From: Flaccisagitta enflata
Taxonomy: Eukaryota; Chaetognatha; Sagittoidea; Aphragmophora
DNA: 64,000 nucleotides
Direction: 5' to 3'
Assembly (NCBI GenBank): GCA_965153355.1
Contig: OZ231126.1
Span: 95,418,001 to 95,482,000, forward strand
Below are positions 22,365 to 32,447 of the stretch, piece by piece. The notes below the pieces were generated by a model. The model worked only from the letters and a program-made list of their open reading frames with translations. It made no database searches and was not told the origin of the DNA. How positions within the stretch are numbered: the first letter of the stretch is position 1; each line of letters opens with the position of its first letter. The translations under genes and the position numbers were made by a program.

Positions 22365-23070
22365 TGATAGATTTATCGAAAAAACATCGTTTTAAAAAAA
22401 TCTAGTAAAGAAATGATTTGTGACAACTGTTCATGAGCTCCTCTAAAACAATATATCCTTTCTTTTCTTCTTTTTCTAATGCCATATTGTAAGATTTTCC
22501 GACTCTGACACCCTGCTTCCGAGAAGTGGCACTTCCCACTTCTCCACAATCTGTATGTCTGCTTCCAAGTACAACAACAAGGCCAACACCTATAAGTCGC
22601 GTGCGAGACTTACAGACAAAGAGTGACTTGAGATAGTCCGCCAGCGAATTTGGGGGTGTTCATCAACGGGGAATGAACGCATGTTGCTGAACAATTCCAT
22701 AGAGCTGTTCATGAACGACCTAAAAGAGGCTCTTGACAAATGATTTTGTTCATGGAGGGCCAAAAAAGACATGTTCATGAACGACCATTCATTGAGGGGT
22801 AAAAAAAGCCGTTGCTGAACAGGTAAAAAAAAGCACTCCACCAATGGTTTTGTTGGTGGATTGGGTTTTTTACCTGTTCATGAAAAATGCTCATCTGGGT
22901 GTAAAAGAACAGCAAAAAAAAAAAAAAAACCAAAACTTTTTTATAAACAGTTTTGAGCATCTAGTTTAATCTAACAAAAAATTCATTAAGGAAACTTTTT
23001 TGACTCTGCATGAATGGCTGGCCTAAAAGATATTTTGTTACAGAAGAAGTGATCTTGGGACTATGTTCAT

Positions 23071-23408
23071 TGGGGGGGTCGGTATCAACCAAGTTTGGAA
23101 ATGCCAATCGGACATATGACCAGGCCATGCGCAATTACAAATCAACTAAATAACTAGAAGAAAAAGTTCATGAGACTTCATCATTAACAGTCGTGCCAAC
23201 CTTACCTTTCCCATAGTAAAGTATAGGAGCTTCCTCTTCCTCTTCCTTCTCCCTATTCATTACAATGTAAATATGGGGTGTGGCACGACTGTAAATGAAA
23301 TGATTTGACTCCATTTTCCTTTTACATGCGTTTATATAATGTTATTGTGCACACTTAAGCCATATGTCTGAGTGGCATTTCCAAAGTTGGTTGATACCGA
23401 CCCCCCCA
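23071..23408. mobile_element. 338-bp nested element with an 8-bp duplication
   Basis: Ends TGGGGGGGTCGGTATCAACC and complement, with inverted similarity for about 45 bp. The duplication ATGTTCAT lies at 23063-23070 and 23409-23416. An 8-bp duplication suits hAT-type integration; the G-run terminus is unusual for hAT. Confidence 0.8.
23188..23291. mobile_element. 104-bp innermost MITE
   Basis: CAGTCGTGCCA and its complement TGGCACGACTG are flanked by TAA on both sides. A 3-bp TAA duplication would suit PIF/Harbinger, but the element is small and the evidence short. Confidence 0.55.
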
Positions 23409-24839
23409 ATGTTCATCGATATTGCTTTTTGGCTGTTCATGAACAGCAAAATTTCATTGAGTGGATAAAAATCCAGTGAATGAATGAACCTTTTATGGGT
23501 ACATATGAAAAAGATATTTTTTCCATAAATAGATTGGACTTTACACTATCTTCATAATTTCTAAACCATAAATGATGCTTATCTGGCTGTTTATGAAATA
23601 CCAAATTTTACCTTTTGATGAACAGTTTTGTTCATTGAGTAGATGAATGTTACAGTGAAGACTGAAGATAATACACATTGGGTATGAAGATATTTTGTCA
23701 TAAGTTGAGTTAATTTCCACTCCACCAACAAAATTAATGGTGTAATGGATTTTTTAGCCGTTCATGAACGAGCTTTTTATGGCCCTCTCTGAACAAAATC
23801 GTTTGCCAAAGGTCTCTTTTATTGTGTTCATCAACACCTCTATGGCATTGTTGCTGAACAGGCGTTCATTCCTTGTTGCTGAACGCACCCAAATTCGCTG
23901 GCGGACTACCTGGACTTAGAATGACTTAGAATGACTTTCAATGACTTAGAATGACCTAAAATAACCAAAATTGACTTAAAATGACTAAAAAAACAAAAAA
24001 CCAAAAATAACTTAAAATAACTTAAAATGACTTAAAATGACTTAAAATGACTTAGACTGACTCAAAATGACTTAGAATAACTATAAATGACTTGAAATGA
24101 CTTAAAATGACCTAAGAGTTGACGTTATAGTAAAAAAAAGTAAAGTGTGACGGATGGACGGACGGATGGACCGAGGAACGGATGGACGGACGGACCGACG
24201 GATGGACGGACCGACAAAGTGGGTTGTAGAGTCGCGTGCACGCGACTAAAAAGTAAAAAACCAAAAAAGACATGGTCAGAAATCACTTGTGTACTTCAAA
24301 GAAATGTGGTCCCTAAACAAATAGTCCAATTGTTATGAAATTTTGCATGCAAAAAGTGCAGACCAAGATCTTTTTAGATTTTTTTTTCAGAAATTGATTT
24401 GAGGACGAAGAAGCAGAGATATGTCGATTTTTATGTTACAACTAATGTGGGACACCCTGTATTCAATGAGATGAGAACAAAATAAATTACCATTAAAAAA
24501 AATTCTGTAAGACACAATGAAAAATATGCAGAAAATAGCAATTACTATAATGCTTTTTCTTTATGAATTAGCTAATAGATTTCAAATCGTAAAAAATCAA
24601 GTTAAATAAAATTATTTTTCTTTTTTGTAGCTAATATTTCCAGACTTTTTGATCAAATTGATATCACCGTTTGAAGAATAAGGTTCTGTAGGCAGGCCTG
24701 AGCGATTGTATTGGGTATTGGTATTGGGTTTACAATATTCTTGTGTATTGGGTTTTCCCAATACATATGGTCTATTTTGTTATTTTACCAATACAATACA
24801 ATACTATACAATATTACAAACAGGTCGCCCAAGGGCAAT

Positions 24840-25535
24840 ACATGGTCAGCGATACCCTTTGCCCTGCTTTGAGTGATTGTGAGTTGGAGTGAGGGGAAGC
24901 AGGGCAGCGGCCCCGAAGGGGACGAAGTCCTGTAGAACACAGGAGGACTTTCGTTCGTCCTGCCTTACGTGGATGATATGCTACATAGAGGGTTGACTGA
25001 AGGCCTTCACGAGCTTGAATTGAGGTCTAAGAAAACTGTAATAAGGCCTGAGAATGCCAATTGGAAGCTTGAGAGGACTAACTCAAGACCTAATTTGAGG
25101 CATGAGAGGACAGGTTTGAGGCATGGGAATTTCGATTTGACGCCTGCAAGACCTAATTTGAGGTCCAAAAGGCCAGGTTTGAGGCCTGAGAGGTCAGATT
25201 TGAGGCCTGAGAGGCCGGATTTGAGGCCTGAGAGGCTGAATTTGAGGCCTGAGAGGCCGGATTTGAGGCCTGAGAGGCTGGATTTGAGGCCAGAGAGGCT
25301 AGATTTGAGGCCAGAGAGGCTGGATTTGAGGCCTGAGAGGCTGGATTTGAGGCCTGAGAGGCTAGATTAGAGGCCTGAGAGGCTGGATTTGTGGCCTGAT
25401 AGGATGGATTTGAGGCCTGAGAGGCCAGATTTTAGGCCTGAGGGGCCTGATAAGGGGGGGGACGAACGAACGAACGAACGAAGTCCCCCTGTGTTCTACA
25501 GGACTTCGTCCCCTTCGGGGCCGCTGCTCAAAAAG
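24840..25535 (+). mobile_element. Family C hairpin element, GAAC subtype, with 21-bp minisatellite
   Basis: The 5' block GGTCAGCGATACCC with a CCCTGCTT/AAGCAGGG stem is followed by GCAGCGGCCCCGAAGGGGAC and GTCCTGTAGAACACAGG. The body (25130-25455) is a 21-bp array TTTGAGGCCTGAGAGGCTGGA. A (GAAC)n run precedes the inverted end, which finishes GGGGCCGCTGCTCAAAAA. Confidence 0.85.
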
Positions 25536-26100
25536 CTGATCTGAGGAAAGTGAAATATATGAGAGAAAGACTGAAGGAGATGAAGAGGAAGAGGAAAAGC
25601 ATTTCTAGGTCTGAGGGAGAACAAAATAAGTGGAGAAGGTGAAAGAGAAAAGGAGAAGAGGAGGATTTGCTGAAAGTAAAAGTGGGTGAGGGATAATAAG
25701 AGGAAGAGGAAGAAGAACTTATGACAGATTAGGTGGGTTAGAAATATAAACAAAGAAGAAGAAGAAGAATAAAAATCTATAAAAGAAACAATCAGTGGTC
25801 AGAAGCTGGAAGGATGAAAAGGAGGAAGAGGAACAAAATAAAGAATCTACAGGAGAGAGAGAAAGAGACAGGGAATGATAATGAAAAACACAAACAAATA
25901 AACAAACAAAAAAAAAAAAAATAAAAAAAAAACAGAATTGGATCTGGACAAAAAAGAAACAAATAGATAAGTGTAAAAAAAAAGAAAAAAATACTAAGGA
26001 TAAAGACAGAATAAAAAAAAAAAATAAAATAAAACTTTTATCACGATAAAAAAAAATATGAAAATTTTTCAGCTCTTCTAATATAACCAAATATTTATAT
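25536..26100. repeat. Purine-rich low-complexity sequence
   Basis: GAAGAG/GAGAAA-rich, then A-rich. It is part of the hAT-like element's interior. The minus-strand Phe/Ser-rich frames reflect composition. Confidence 0.7.
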
Positions 26101-26367
26101 GATGATCAAAATGATGATATTTTTTTCAAATTATTAGTATATCATCTATGATTAGTTTAATATATTAATACTTATTACTTATTATTAAAACTATGTAATC
26201 TCATATACATATTATATTGTATTGTATGATATGATAATGTATTGTATACAATTTTGATAGATATTGTATTGTATTGGTATTGTATAGTATTGTCCCAATA
26301 CTTGAAAGTATTGTATTGGTATTGTATAGTTGACAAAAATGCTATATAGCTCAGGCCTGTCTGTAGG

Positions 26368-27025
26368 GCTTTATAAAAAAGGGTGAGTCTGGGGACCTCT
26401 ATCAAGTTTGATCTTAAAATGTGCGTATTACCTTTGGCAATGTTAATCCAGGCTTGCTTGACCCAATTTTAGGTGCGTAATCTAATCTCTCAACAAAAAG
26501 TGCCCAAAATGGCTAAAATTAACCAATTTTGGCTGTTTTTGGCCCTAAGACCCATCTTAAACTTGGAAAAGAGCCCTGTAATTAAAAGTGCACATGTAAT
26601 AGACCCTTATTAAGCTGTATGTAAAAGATTTTGAGATTCTGAAAATCTATAGGTACTTAAATTTCAAAAAAATGTTCTTTTTATGATTTTTTAAAGAAAA
26701 AAAATATTGGTTACCCCCTAAAAATTGACCGATTTGGACGAAATTTTTACTGGAGGTACTTAACATCATGGACTACCTCTTAGTAAAATTTCATCCAAAT
26801 TGGAGCGCTATTAGTATTGAAAATTGTGTTTAAAATGAAAAAAGTTGATAATTTGCATACAAAATATAAAATTATTAATATTTAGCTTATCATAATAATA
26901 TTTTGCATAATTTTTTTTTGTAATCAAGAAATAATGAACTTATAAAAACTATTTTCAAAAATCATCAAAATAGATGTAAAATTTTTGACCTTATTGAAAG
27001 CCAAAATCCTCGCGATCTTGCTCCG
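26368..27025. other. Unassigned AT-rich sequence
   Basis: No gene or recognisable element. Confidence 0.4.
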
Positions 27026-27029
27026 TGTC

Positions 27030-27725
27030 CTACTCTCATTGTTGATCCCACTGTTTATCCCACATTTCTCACTGTTGACCACACTATTCCCACTGTCAAT
27101 CCTGCTGTTCCGGCTGTTGATCACACTGTTTTTGCTTATGGTTCTACAACAGTTGAAACAATGTAACTGTCAGCATAAACAGTGAGATCAACACTGCGGT
27201 CGACAGTGGGAACAGTGGGATCAACAGTGGGAACAGTGGGATCAACAGTGGGAACAGTAGAATCAACAGTGGGAACAGTGGAAATAACATTTGGAACACT
27301 GCAGTCAACAGTGGGATCGTCAGTGGGAACAGAGGGAACAGTACAATAAACAGTGGGATCAACTGTGGGAACAGTAGAATCAACAGCGGGAACATTGGGA
27401 ACAATAGAATCAACAGTGGGAAGAATAGAATCAAGAGTGGGAACAGTAAAGTCAACATTGGGATCAACAGTGAGAATAGTAGAATCAACAGTGGGAAGAG
27501 TAGAATCAACAGTGGGATCAACAATAGAATAAACAGCGGGAAGAATAGAATCAACAGTGGGAACAGTACAATCAACAGTGGGATCAACAGTGAGAACAGT
27601 AGAATCAACAGTGGGAACAATAGAATCAACAGTAGGAACAATAGAAGCAACAGTGGGAAGAGTAGAATCAACAGTCGGAACAGTAGAATCAACAGTGGGA
27701 ACAGTACAACAGTGGGAAGAATCAA
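27030..27725. repeat. GAATCAACAGTGGGAACAGTA minisatellite
   Basis: From 27170 to 27725 there are about 28 units of an 18-21-bp sequence (ATCAACAGTGGGAACAGTAG). A short inverted stretch at 27030-27130 (TGTTGATCCCACTGTT) precedes it. The two long frames (VPTVDST and LLILLFP types) are translations of the repeat. Confidence 0.93.
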
Positions 27726-27799
27726 CGGTCACGTTTACCGAGACCTAACGCCCTTTTGTCTTTTGTTTTTAGCGGTCAACCACTCAAAAGCGGGTAACA

Positions 27800-27912
27800 A
27801 GTTTGGGTTAGGGGTAGAGTTAGTTTTAGGGTTAGGGATAAGCTCAGGGATAGTCTTAGGGGTGAGGTTAGGGTTAGGGTTAGGGCTAGTGTTAGGGGTA
27901 GGGGTGTTTTAG
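27800..27912. repeat. Degenerate TTAGGG-like tract
   Basis: Units such as GGGTTAGGGTTAGGG mixed with GGGATAG, GGGGTAG and GGGCTAG. Only two or three are perfect in tandem. Confidence 0.7.
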
Positions 27913-27997
27913 GGCATAATATCTACTCGCCGATTGAACATTTGCTCTGGCGGAATTTTTGGGAAATTCAAGTGCGACTTCATCTACAAAATTACCG

Positions 27998-28215
27998 AAT
28001 CAACAGTGGGAACAATATAATCAACGGTGGGAAAAATAGATGCAACAGTGGGAAGAGTAGAATCAACAGTAGGAACAGTAGAATCAGCAGTGGGAACAGT
28101 AGAATCAACAGTGGGAACAGTACAGCTAACAGTGGGATCAACAGTGAGAACAGTAGAATCAACAGTGGGAAGAGTAGAATCAACAGTGGGAACAGTAGAA
28201 TCAACAGTGGGAAGT
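27998..28215. repeat. Second block of the ATCAACAGTGGGAACAGTAG minisatellite
   Basis: About 11 units, the same family and orientation as the 27.2-27.7 kb block, separated by the TTAGGG-like tract. Confidence 0.92.
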
Positions 28216-28298
28216 GTCATATGCAGCGGAAACACGTCCTTTTGTTTGCGACGAAATCGACCCATAATGAGTGAGAATCTCTTTTAGGTTCAATTGCT

Positions 28299-28326
28299 TC
28301 TTCTGAGAGAGTGAGAGAGAGAGAGT

Positions 28327-28397
<71 letters not shown>
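28299..28397. repeat. (GA)n microsatellite
   Basis: GAGAGA with some GAGTGA at the ends. Confidence 0.97.
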
Positions 28398-28398
<1 letters not shown>

Positions 28399-28421
28399 GA
28401 ATGTGAGGGAAAGTGAGAAGA

Positions 28422-28587
28422 AACAAGCCCGATTGGGCAAGGATGCGTCCTAACGTGAAGTGAATTTCACGCTGAATGCGCGTGATACATGGAGTGATGG
28501 ATGAAAAGAAAAACAGATGGATGGAAGAATGAATGGATGGGTGGCCAGACTAACCCTCTTACAGAGATGTGAGAACGCATCTAAAAA
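28422..28587 (+). mobile_element. Family B hairpin element, short copy (166 bp)
   Basis: AACAAGCCCGATTGGGCAAG, then GATGCGTCC, then a GATGGATG-type run, then CTTACAGAGATGTGAGAACG and CATCTAAAAA. It has the same ends as 18554-18847. It is bordered on both sides by (GA)n. Confidence 0.8.
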
Positions 28588-28597
28588 TGAGAGGAAA

Positions 28598-28708
<111 letters not shown>

Positions 28709-28946
28709 TTAGTAAGGCAGTGATGGAAAAAGCGACAGACAAGGGAGGAAAGATGGGGTTGTTGGGGGGGGGGGAAGAGGAGAGTTTCTAAAGGAATAAG
28801 GGACTCTTTTAACTGGTGTCTGAAATTAGAAGTTGCGAACTCTCTCATTCCCAAAGCACTGGTTGTGAGAAAGTGGTTTTTTTTGCGTGTTAGCCTCCGC
28901 GTGCGTCCCTTTTTGTATGCTAATGAATGTGCATGTTTGTATGCGC

Positions 28947-28948
28947 GC

Positions 28949-28995
<47 letters not shown>
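28947..28995. repeat. (GT)n microsatellite
   Basis: About 48 bp. Confidence 0.97.
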
Positions 28996-28998
<3 letters not shown>

Positions 28999-29187
28999 GA
29001 GTAGACGTAGGAATCAGCTCATGACTTTGAGTTTGAATAACTTAAAATGACTTTAGATGACGTCAAACGATGAAAAAAAGCTAAGTGTTACGGAGGGAGG
29101 GAGGGACGGACCAACGGACGGACGGACGGACGGACAGACCGACAGACGGACAGAGTGGGTTATAGTGTCAGTTGCACGCGACTAAAA
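28996..29187 (+). mobile_element. Family A element, AATGACTT subtype, 3' part
   Basis: ACTTAAAATGACTTTAGATG, AAAAAAGCTAAGTGTTACGG, a (GGAC)n run, GGGTTATAGTGTC, then the hairpin GTTGCACGCGAC and TAAAAA. Very like 63080-63312. The 5' terminus was not found. Confidence 0.65.
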
Positions 29188-29688
29188 AAGGAGACAAAGA
29201 AAACACATCAGACAATGATTTCATTTTTCATCCTCAATGTCGATAACATTCTGATTGGTTTTGATCTAGAAACATTCTGGAAGAACTTTATTGGTAACAA
29301 CAAGAAACACTAAAATTGCGTTGCTCTGCAATCGATTTTTGGGTTCCTCTGCAAAGAAATGAAAGTGAGAGAGAATATTGATGGAAATACACCGGCAAAG
29401 AGAACAGAACTAAGCCCAGAGAGTCAGTAATCAAGTTGGAACATCGCGCAAACCAAGCACCAACCGCGTTCGCGATTTTGGGAGCTCTCTTTGGTTTAGA
29501 GGGGGGAATAAGGATTTGATGTATGGGGGGGGGGGGTAATTTGTTACGCGGCGTGGTCTAGACTGGATGCGGAGAGCGGAAGATGTGGTAGGAGTTAGGG
29601 TGACGGAAAGAATGGAACATTGACGCATTTTTTTACGCCTTCATTCAATAAAAGAAATCTAGTAATGGATTGACAGAGGAAATGATAT
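29188..29688. other. Unassigned sequence
   Basis: No gene or known repeat was recognised. Confidence 0.4.
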
Positions 29689-29888
29689 ATTTTGTTTACC
29701 AATAAAGCAAGACTTCTAAAAAGAAGCATCAACTTTGGAAAGGTACTGCAACTAGATATGTTGCGAACTGATTTTGAATTGGTGCCATTTTATTGTTTTA
29801 ACGCTTTCAAAAATGATCAATCTGAGGTCATTACCTCAATTCCTTTGAGCAGAGCATTTTTCCCAAGTTTGTATTTTTTTATTTCAGG

Positions 29889-30081
29889 TGTCCTTTTATT
29901 TATGAGCTATATAGTAATGGCAGTAATCAAAGAAACTGATTTTTTGGAGGAACTTTCAGTGAAGGAAGAGGGGAAGCGGCAGATAGCCATACGCCTTATG
30001 CCTTACACAGTCACAGGCATAAATGATTCAGCGGTTGAAGCCTGTGGCGGTGTTTACGATAAATCGCGGGTTTGGGTCTGA
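29889..30081 (+). CDS. Possible terminal exon running into an SINE-like sequence (weak)
   Basis: A fine acceptor (GTATTTTTTTATTTCAG, ending at 29888) leads into GVLLFMSYIVMAVI, a hydrophobic helix, then KETDFLEELSVKEEGKRQ. The frame is also open for 65 codons upstream of this acceptor. The last ~20 residues before TGA are encoded by a tRNA-like sequence (30019-30085), so the stop is probably element-derived. It may be an exonised SINE or chance. Confidence 0.2.
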
Positions 30082-30085
30082 TTCC
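30019..30085 (+). repeat. tRNA-derived SINE head (candidate)
   Basis: ATTCAGCGGTTGAAGCCTG resembles a pol III A box and the tRNA D arm, followed by TTTACGATAAATCGCGGG and GGTCTGATTCC, close to a B box. The spacing is tRNA-like. The acceptor and T arms are degraded, so this is not a functional tRNA gene. Confidence 0.4.
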
Positions 30086-30225
30086 TGGCGCGGGTTTAAC
30101 GGATATGGTTGGTCGTTTGGTTTAATCGGCTAGTCGGTCGGTCGGTTGAATGGTGGTGCGCTCGGACAGACCATCCTCTTTCTCTCCCTTTTTTAATCGA
30201 AGTGGGGGGCTTAAAAATAGCATAG

Positions 30226-30339
<114 letters not shown>

Positions 30340-30639
30340 AAAAAGAAAAAGAAGAAGAAAAATTAAGACAGACAGACAGACAGAGATAGACAGAAAAATG
30401 CAGAGACAGAAAGGGACAATGTCTGAGAAATATACAGACAGAAAGAGACAGACAGAGAGAAAGACAAAGACAGAAATAAAGACAGACAGCGAGAAAGACA
30501 AAGACAGACATAGAGACAGAGAGAGTCAGCCAAACAAAGCTGCCGATTTGTACTTTTTATCTGTTTTTGGATTTTGGCCATGGAGACTTCGTCTTTGGCT
30601 TCATCCTCTTCATCTTTTTTTTCTGCCCTTTTTAGGATG

Positions 30640-31810
30640 GACATCGGGTGGAGGGTCGAAGCATGTGTAGTTAAGAGGGGGTGGAGGGTCGAAGCATGTG
30701 TAGTTAAGAGGGGGAGGGCAGCATGCAACATAGAGCATGTTAAAGGTCCAGTGTGCAGTTAAGAGAAGATGCTCGCATGTGCAGTTAAGAGGGGGTGGAG
30801 GGTCGAAGCATGTGCAGTTAAGAGGGGGTGGAGGGTCGAAGCATGTGCAGTTAAGAGGGGGCGGAGGGTCGAAGCATGTGCAGTTAAGAGGGGGTGGAGG
30901 GTCGAAGCATGTGCAGTTATGAGAGGGTGGAGGGTCACATGTAGTTAAGAGAGGGGTGGAGGGTCGTGCAAGAGGGGTGGAGGTCCATGTGCAGTTAAGA
31001 GGGGGTGGAGGGTTGAAGCATGTGCAGTTAAGAGGGGGTGGAGGGTCGAAGCATGTGCAGTTAAGAGGGGGTGGAGGGTCGAAGCATGTGCAGTTAAGAG
31101 GGGGTGGAGGGTCGAAGCATGTGCAGTTAAGAGGGGGTGGAGGGTCGAAGCATGTGCAGTTAAGAGGGGGTGGAGGGTCGAAGCATGTGCAGTTAAGAGG
31201 GGGTGGAGGGTCGAAGCATGTGCAGTTAAGAGGGGGTGGAGGGTCGAAGCATGTGCAGTTAAGAGGGGGTGGAGGGTCGAAGCATGTGCAGTTAAGAGGG
31301 ATCGGAATGAAGCATGTGCAGTTAAGAGGGTGGAGGGTTGAAGCATGTGCAGTTAAGAGGGGGTGGAGGGTTGAAGCATGTGCAGTTAAGAGGGGGTGGA
31401 GGGTCGAAGCATGTGCAGTTAAGAGGGGGTGGAGGGTCGAAGCATGTGCAGTTAAGAGGGGGTGGAGGGTCGAAGCATGTGCAGTTAAGAGGGGGTGGAG
31501 GGTTGAAGCATGTGCAGTTAAGAGGGGGTGGAGGGTCGAAGCATGTGCAGTTAAGAGGGGGTGGAGGGTTGAAGCATGTGCAGTTAAGAGGGGGTGGAGG
31601 GTCGAAGCATGTGCAGTTAAGAGGGGGTGGAGGGTTGAAGCATGTGCAGTTAAGAGGGGGCGGAAGGTCGAAGCATGTGGAGTTAAGAGGGGGTGGAGGG
31701 TCGAAGCATGTGCAGTTAAGAGGGGGTGGAGGGTTGAAGCATGTGCAGTTAAGAGGGGGCGGAAGGTCGAAGCATGTGGAGTTAAGAGGGGGTGGAGGGT
31801 CGAAGCATGT
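30640..31810. repeat. 33-bp minisatellite, about 34 units
   Basis: The unit is GGTCGAAGCATGTGCAGTTA followed by AGAGGGGGTGGAG. Because 33 is divisible by 3, several frames stay open for hundreds of codons on both strands, such as KHVQLRGGGGS. An interruption at 30700-30775 and a degenerate patch at 30920-30990 separate sub-blocks. Related units occur at 41087-41330. Confidence 0.96.
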
Positions 31811-32447
31811 TGTAAATATAGAGGGGTATCGCAGACTATGAAAGATATTTCATCAATCATTCTTATTTCATAAAAGTTCCAGCGTGGAACTTATGAGCAA
31901 GATTTCTTTCACGTATGCAGATAATTGTTGAGGTTCAAAGTATACAGAAATTTCCCGAGGATAGATTTGGAGAGAATGTGCTTTTCACTCTTTCTTGTCC
32001 CGTCGTTGGATTAACTCTGTTCTTAGTAGTTGAATAAAAGGTATCAAGAAATTAATAAGTGTATTACTTTGAAGGTTTCATTGGTTGAAGCTACGAAGCA
32101 GTCATGCTAAAACATAGCAAGTCTTTGATTAGAAAACAAAGAATTGCCTTGTTTTACATGGTGGCTTAGTGTGATTCTTCCCATGTTCCCCCGAAGAGAT
32201 ACACCTGTTGATTAGGCGCCAATTGTTGCCTTTAATGAAAACTACTACAAATTTCTCTCTGGCTTTATTTCCTTTTCCCGTCATTTTTTGTGTGTGTTTT
32301 GTTTCAACCCGTCTATAAGATTTAATGAACAACTCAGTTTAAATTAGTTTTCGCTGCTGTTTGAAGGTGAGTGCGAGTAGGGTGGTCCAGAAATAAAAAG
32401 TGTGACTTTTTTCTTAGAGCAGGTTAGGTGTAAGGTAATATCTTTAT
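31811..32447. promoter_or_regulatory. Upstream sequence of the gag-like frame (candidate TATA box and donor)
   Basis: CTATAAG lies at about 32314. GAAGGTGAGTGCG at 32365 gives a good splice donor about 80 bp before the gag-like start. These could belong to a promoter and short 5' exon, but nothing confirms transcription. No long terminal repeat pair was seen. Confidence 0.2.

Larger units (their letters stand above)
22634..23908. mobile_element. 1.27-kb element with TAGTCCGCC inverted ends
   Basis: TAGTCCGCCAGCGAATTTGG at 22634 is matched in inverse at 23908. Inside, both halves carry many GTTCATGAACG and TTGCTGAACAGG palindromic motifs in inverse order, so the arms are long and imperfect. 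No coding frame. Superfamily unassigned. Confidence 0.8.
22576..24252 (+). mobile_element. Family A hairpin element, split by a 1.3-kb insertion
   Basis: The 5' part 22576-22633 (AACAAGGCC, then AAGTCGCGTGCGAGACTTAC) and the 3' part 23909-24252 (AATGACTTAAAATGACTT array, GGACGGACC run, then GTCGCGTGCACGCGACTAAAAA from 24231) belong together. The 5' segment closely matches the 5' end of the copy at 5311-5525. Confidence 0.8.
21129..24459. mobile_element. TA-flanked mariner-like element, split by nested insertions
   Basis: Left end CAGGGTGTCCCAAGTCAGTT; right end complement CAGGGTGTCCCACATTAGTT, flanked by TA (21127-21128 and 24460-24461). The arms match for about 110 bp (ATCGACATATCTCTGCTTCT in both, then AGATCTWGGTCTGCACTTTT). 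Most of the 3.3 kb is later insertions: family C at 21829-22364 and family A at 22576-24252, the latter itself nested. Confidence 0.8.
24693..26359. mobile_element. hAT-like element with a perfect 8-bp target duplication
   Basis: Ends CAGGCCTGAGC (24693-24703) and GCTCAGGCCTG (26349-26359). TCTGTAGG flanks both sides (24685-24692 and 26360-26367). Subterminal sequence is AATACAATAC/GTATTGTATTGG repeats in inverse orientation. No transposase frame. It holds the family C copy at 24840-25535. Confidence 0.85.

Noticed and set aside
24631-24681. Strong acceptor followed by LIFPDFLIKLISPFEE and TAA
   Set aside because: Only 16 codons; a run this short is expected by chance in AT-rich DNA, and there is no partner exon.
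27136-27732. 198-codon Val/Pro/Thr/Asp frame resembling a repetitive structural protein
   Set aside because: The unit length drifts between 18 and 21 bp and is open in other frames too; no start, splice or unique flanks.
30019-30085. Functional tRNA gene
   Set aside because: The acceptor stem and T arm do not pair; only SINE-like similarity remains.
30610-31873. Open frames of 305 and 416 codons on both strands
   Set aside because: They translate a 33-bp minisatellite; the regular 11-residue repeat and openness on both strands argue against a gene. CRISPR was also excluded: the units are contiguous with no unique spacers, and the genome is eukaryotic.
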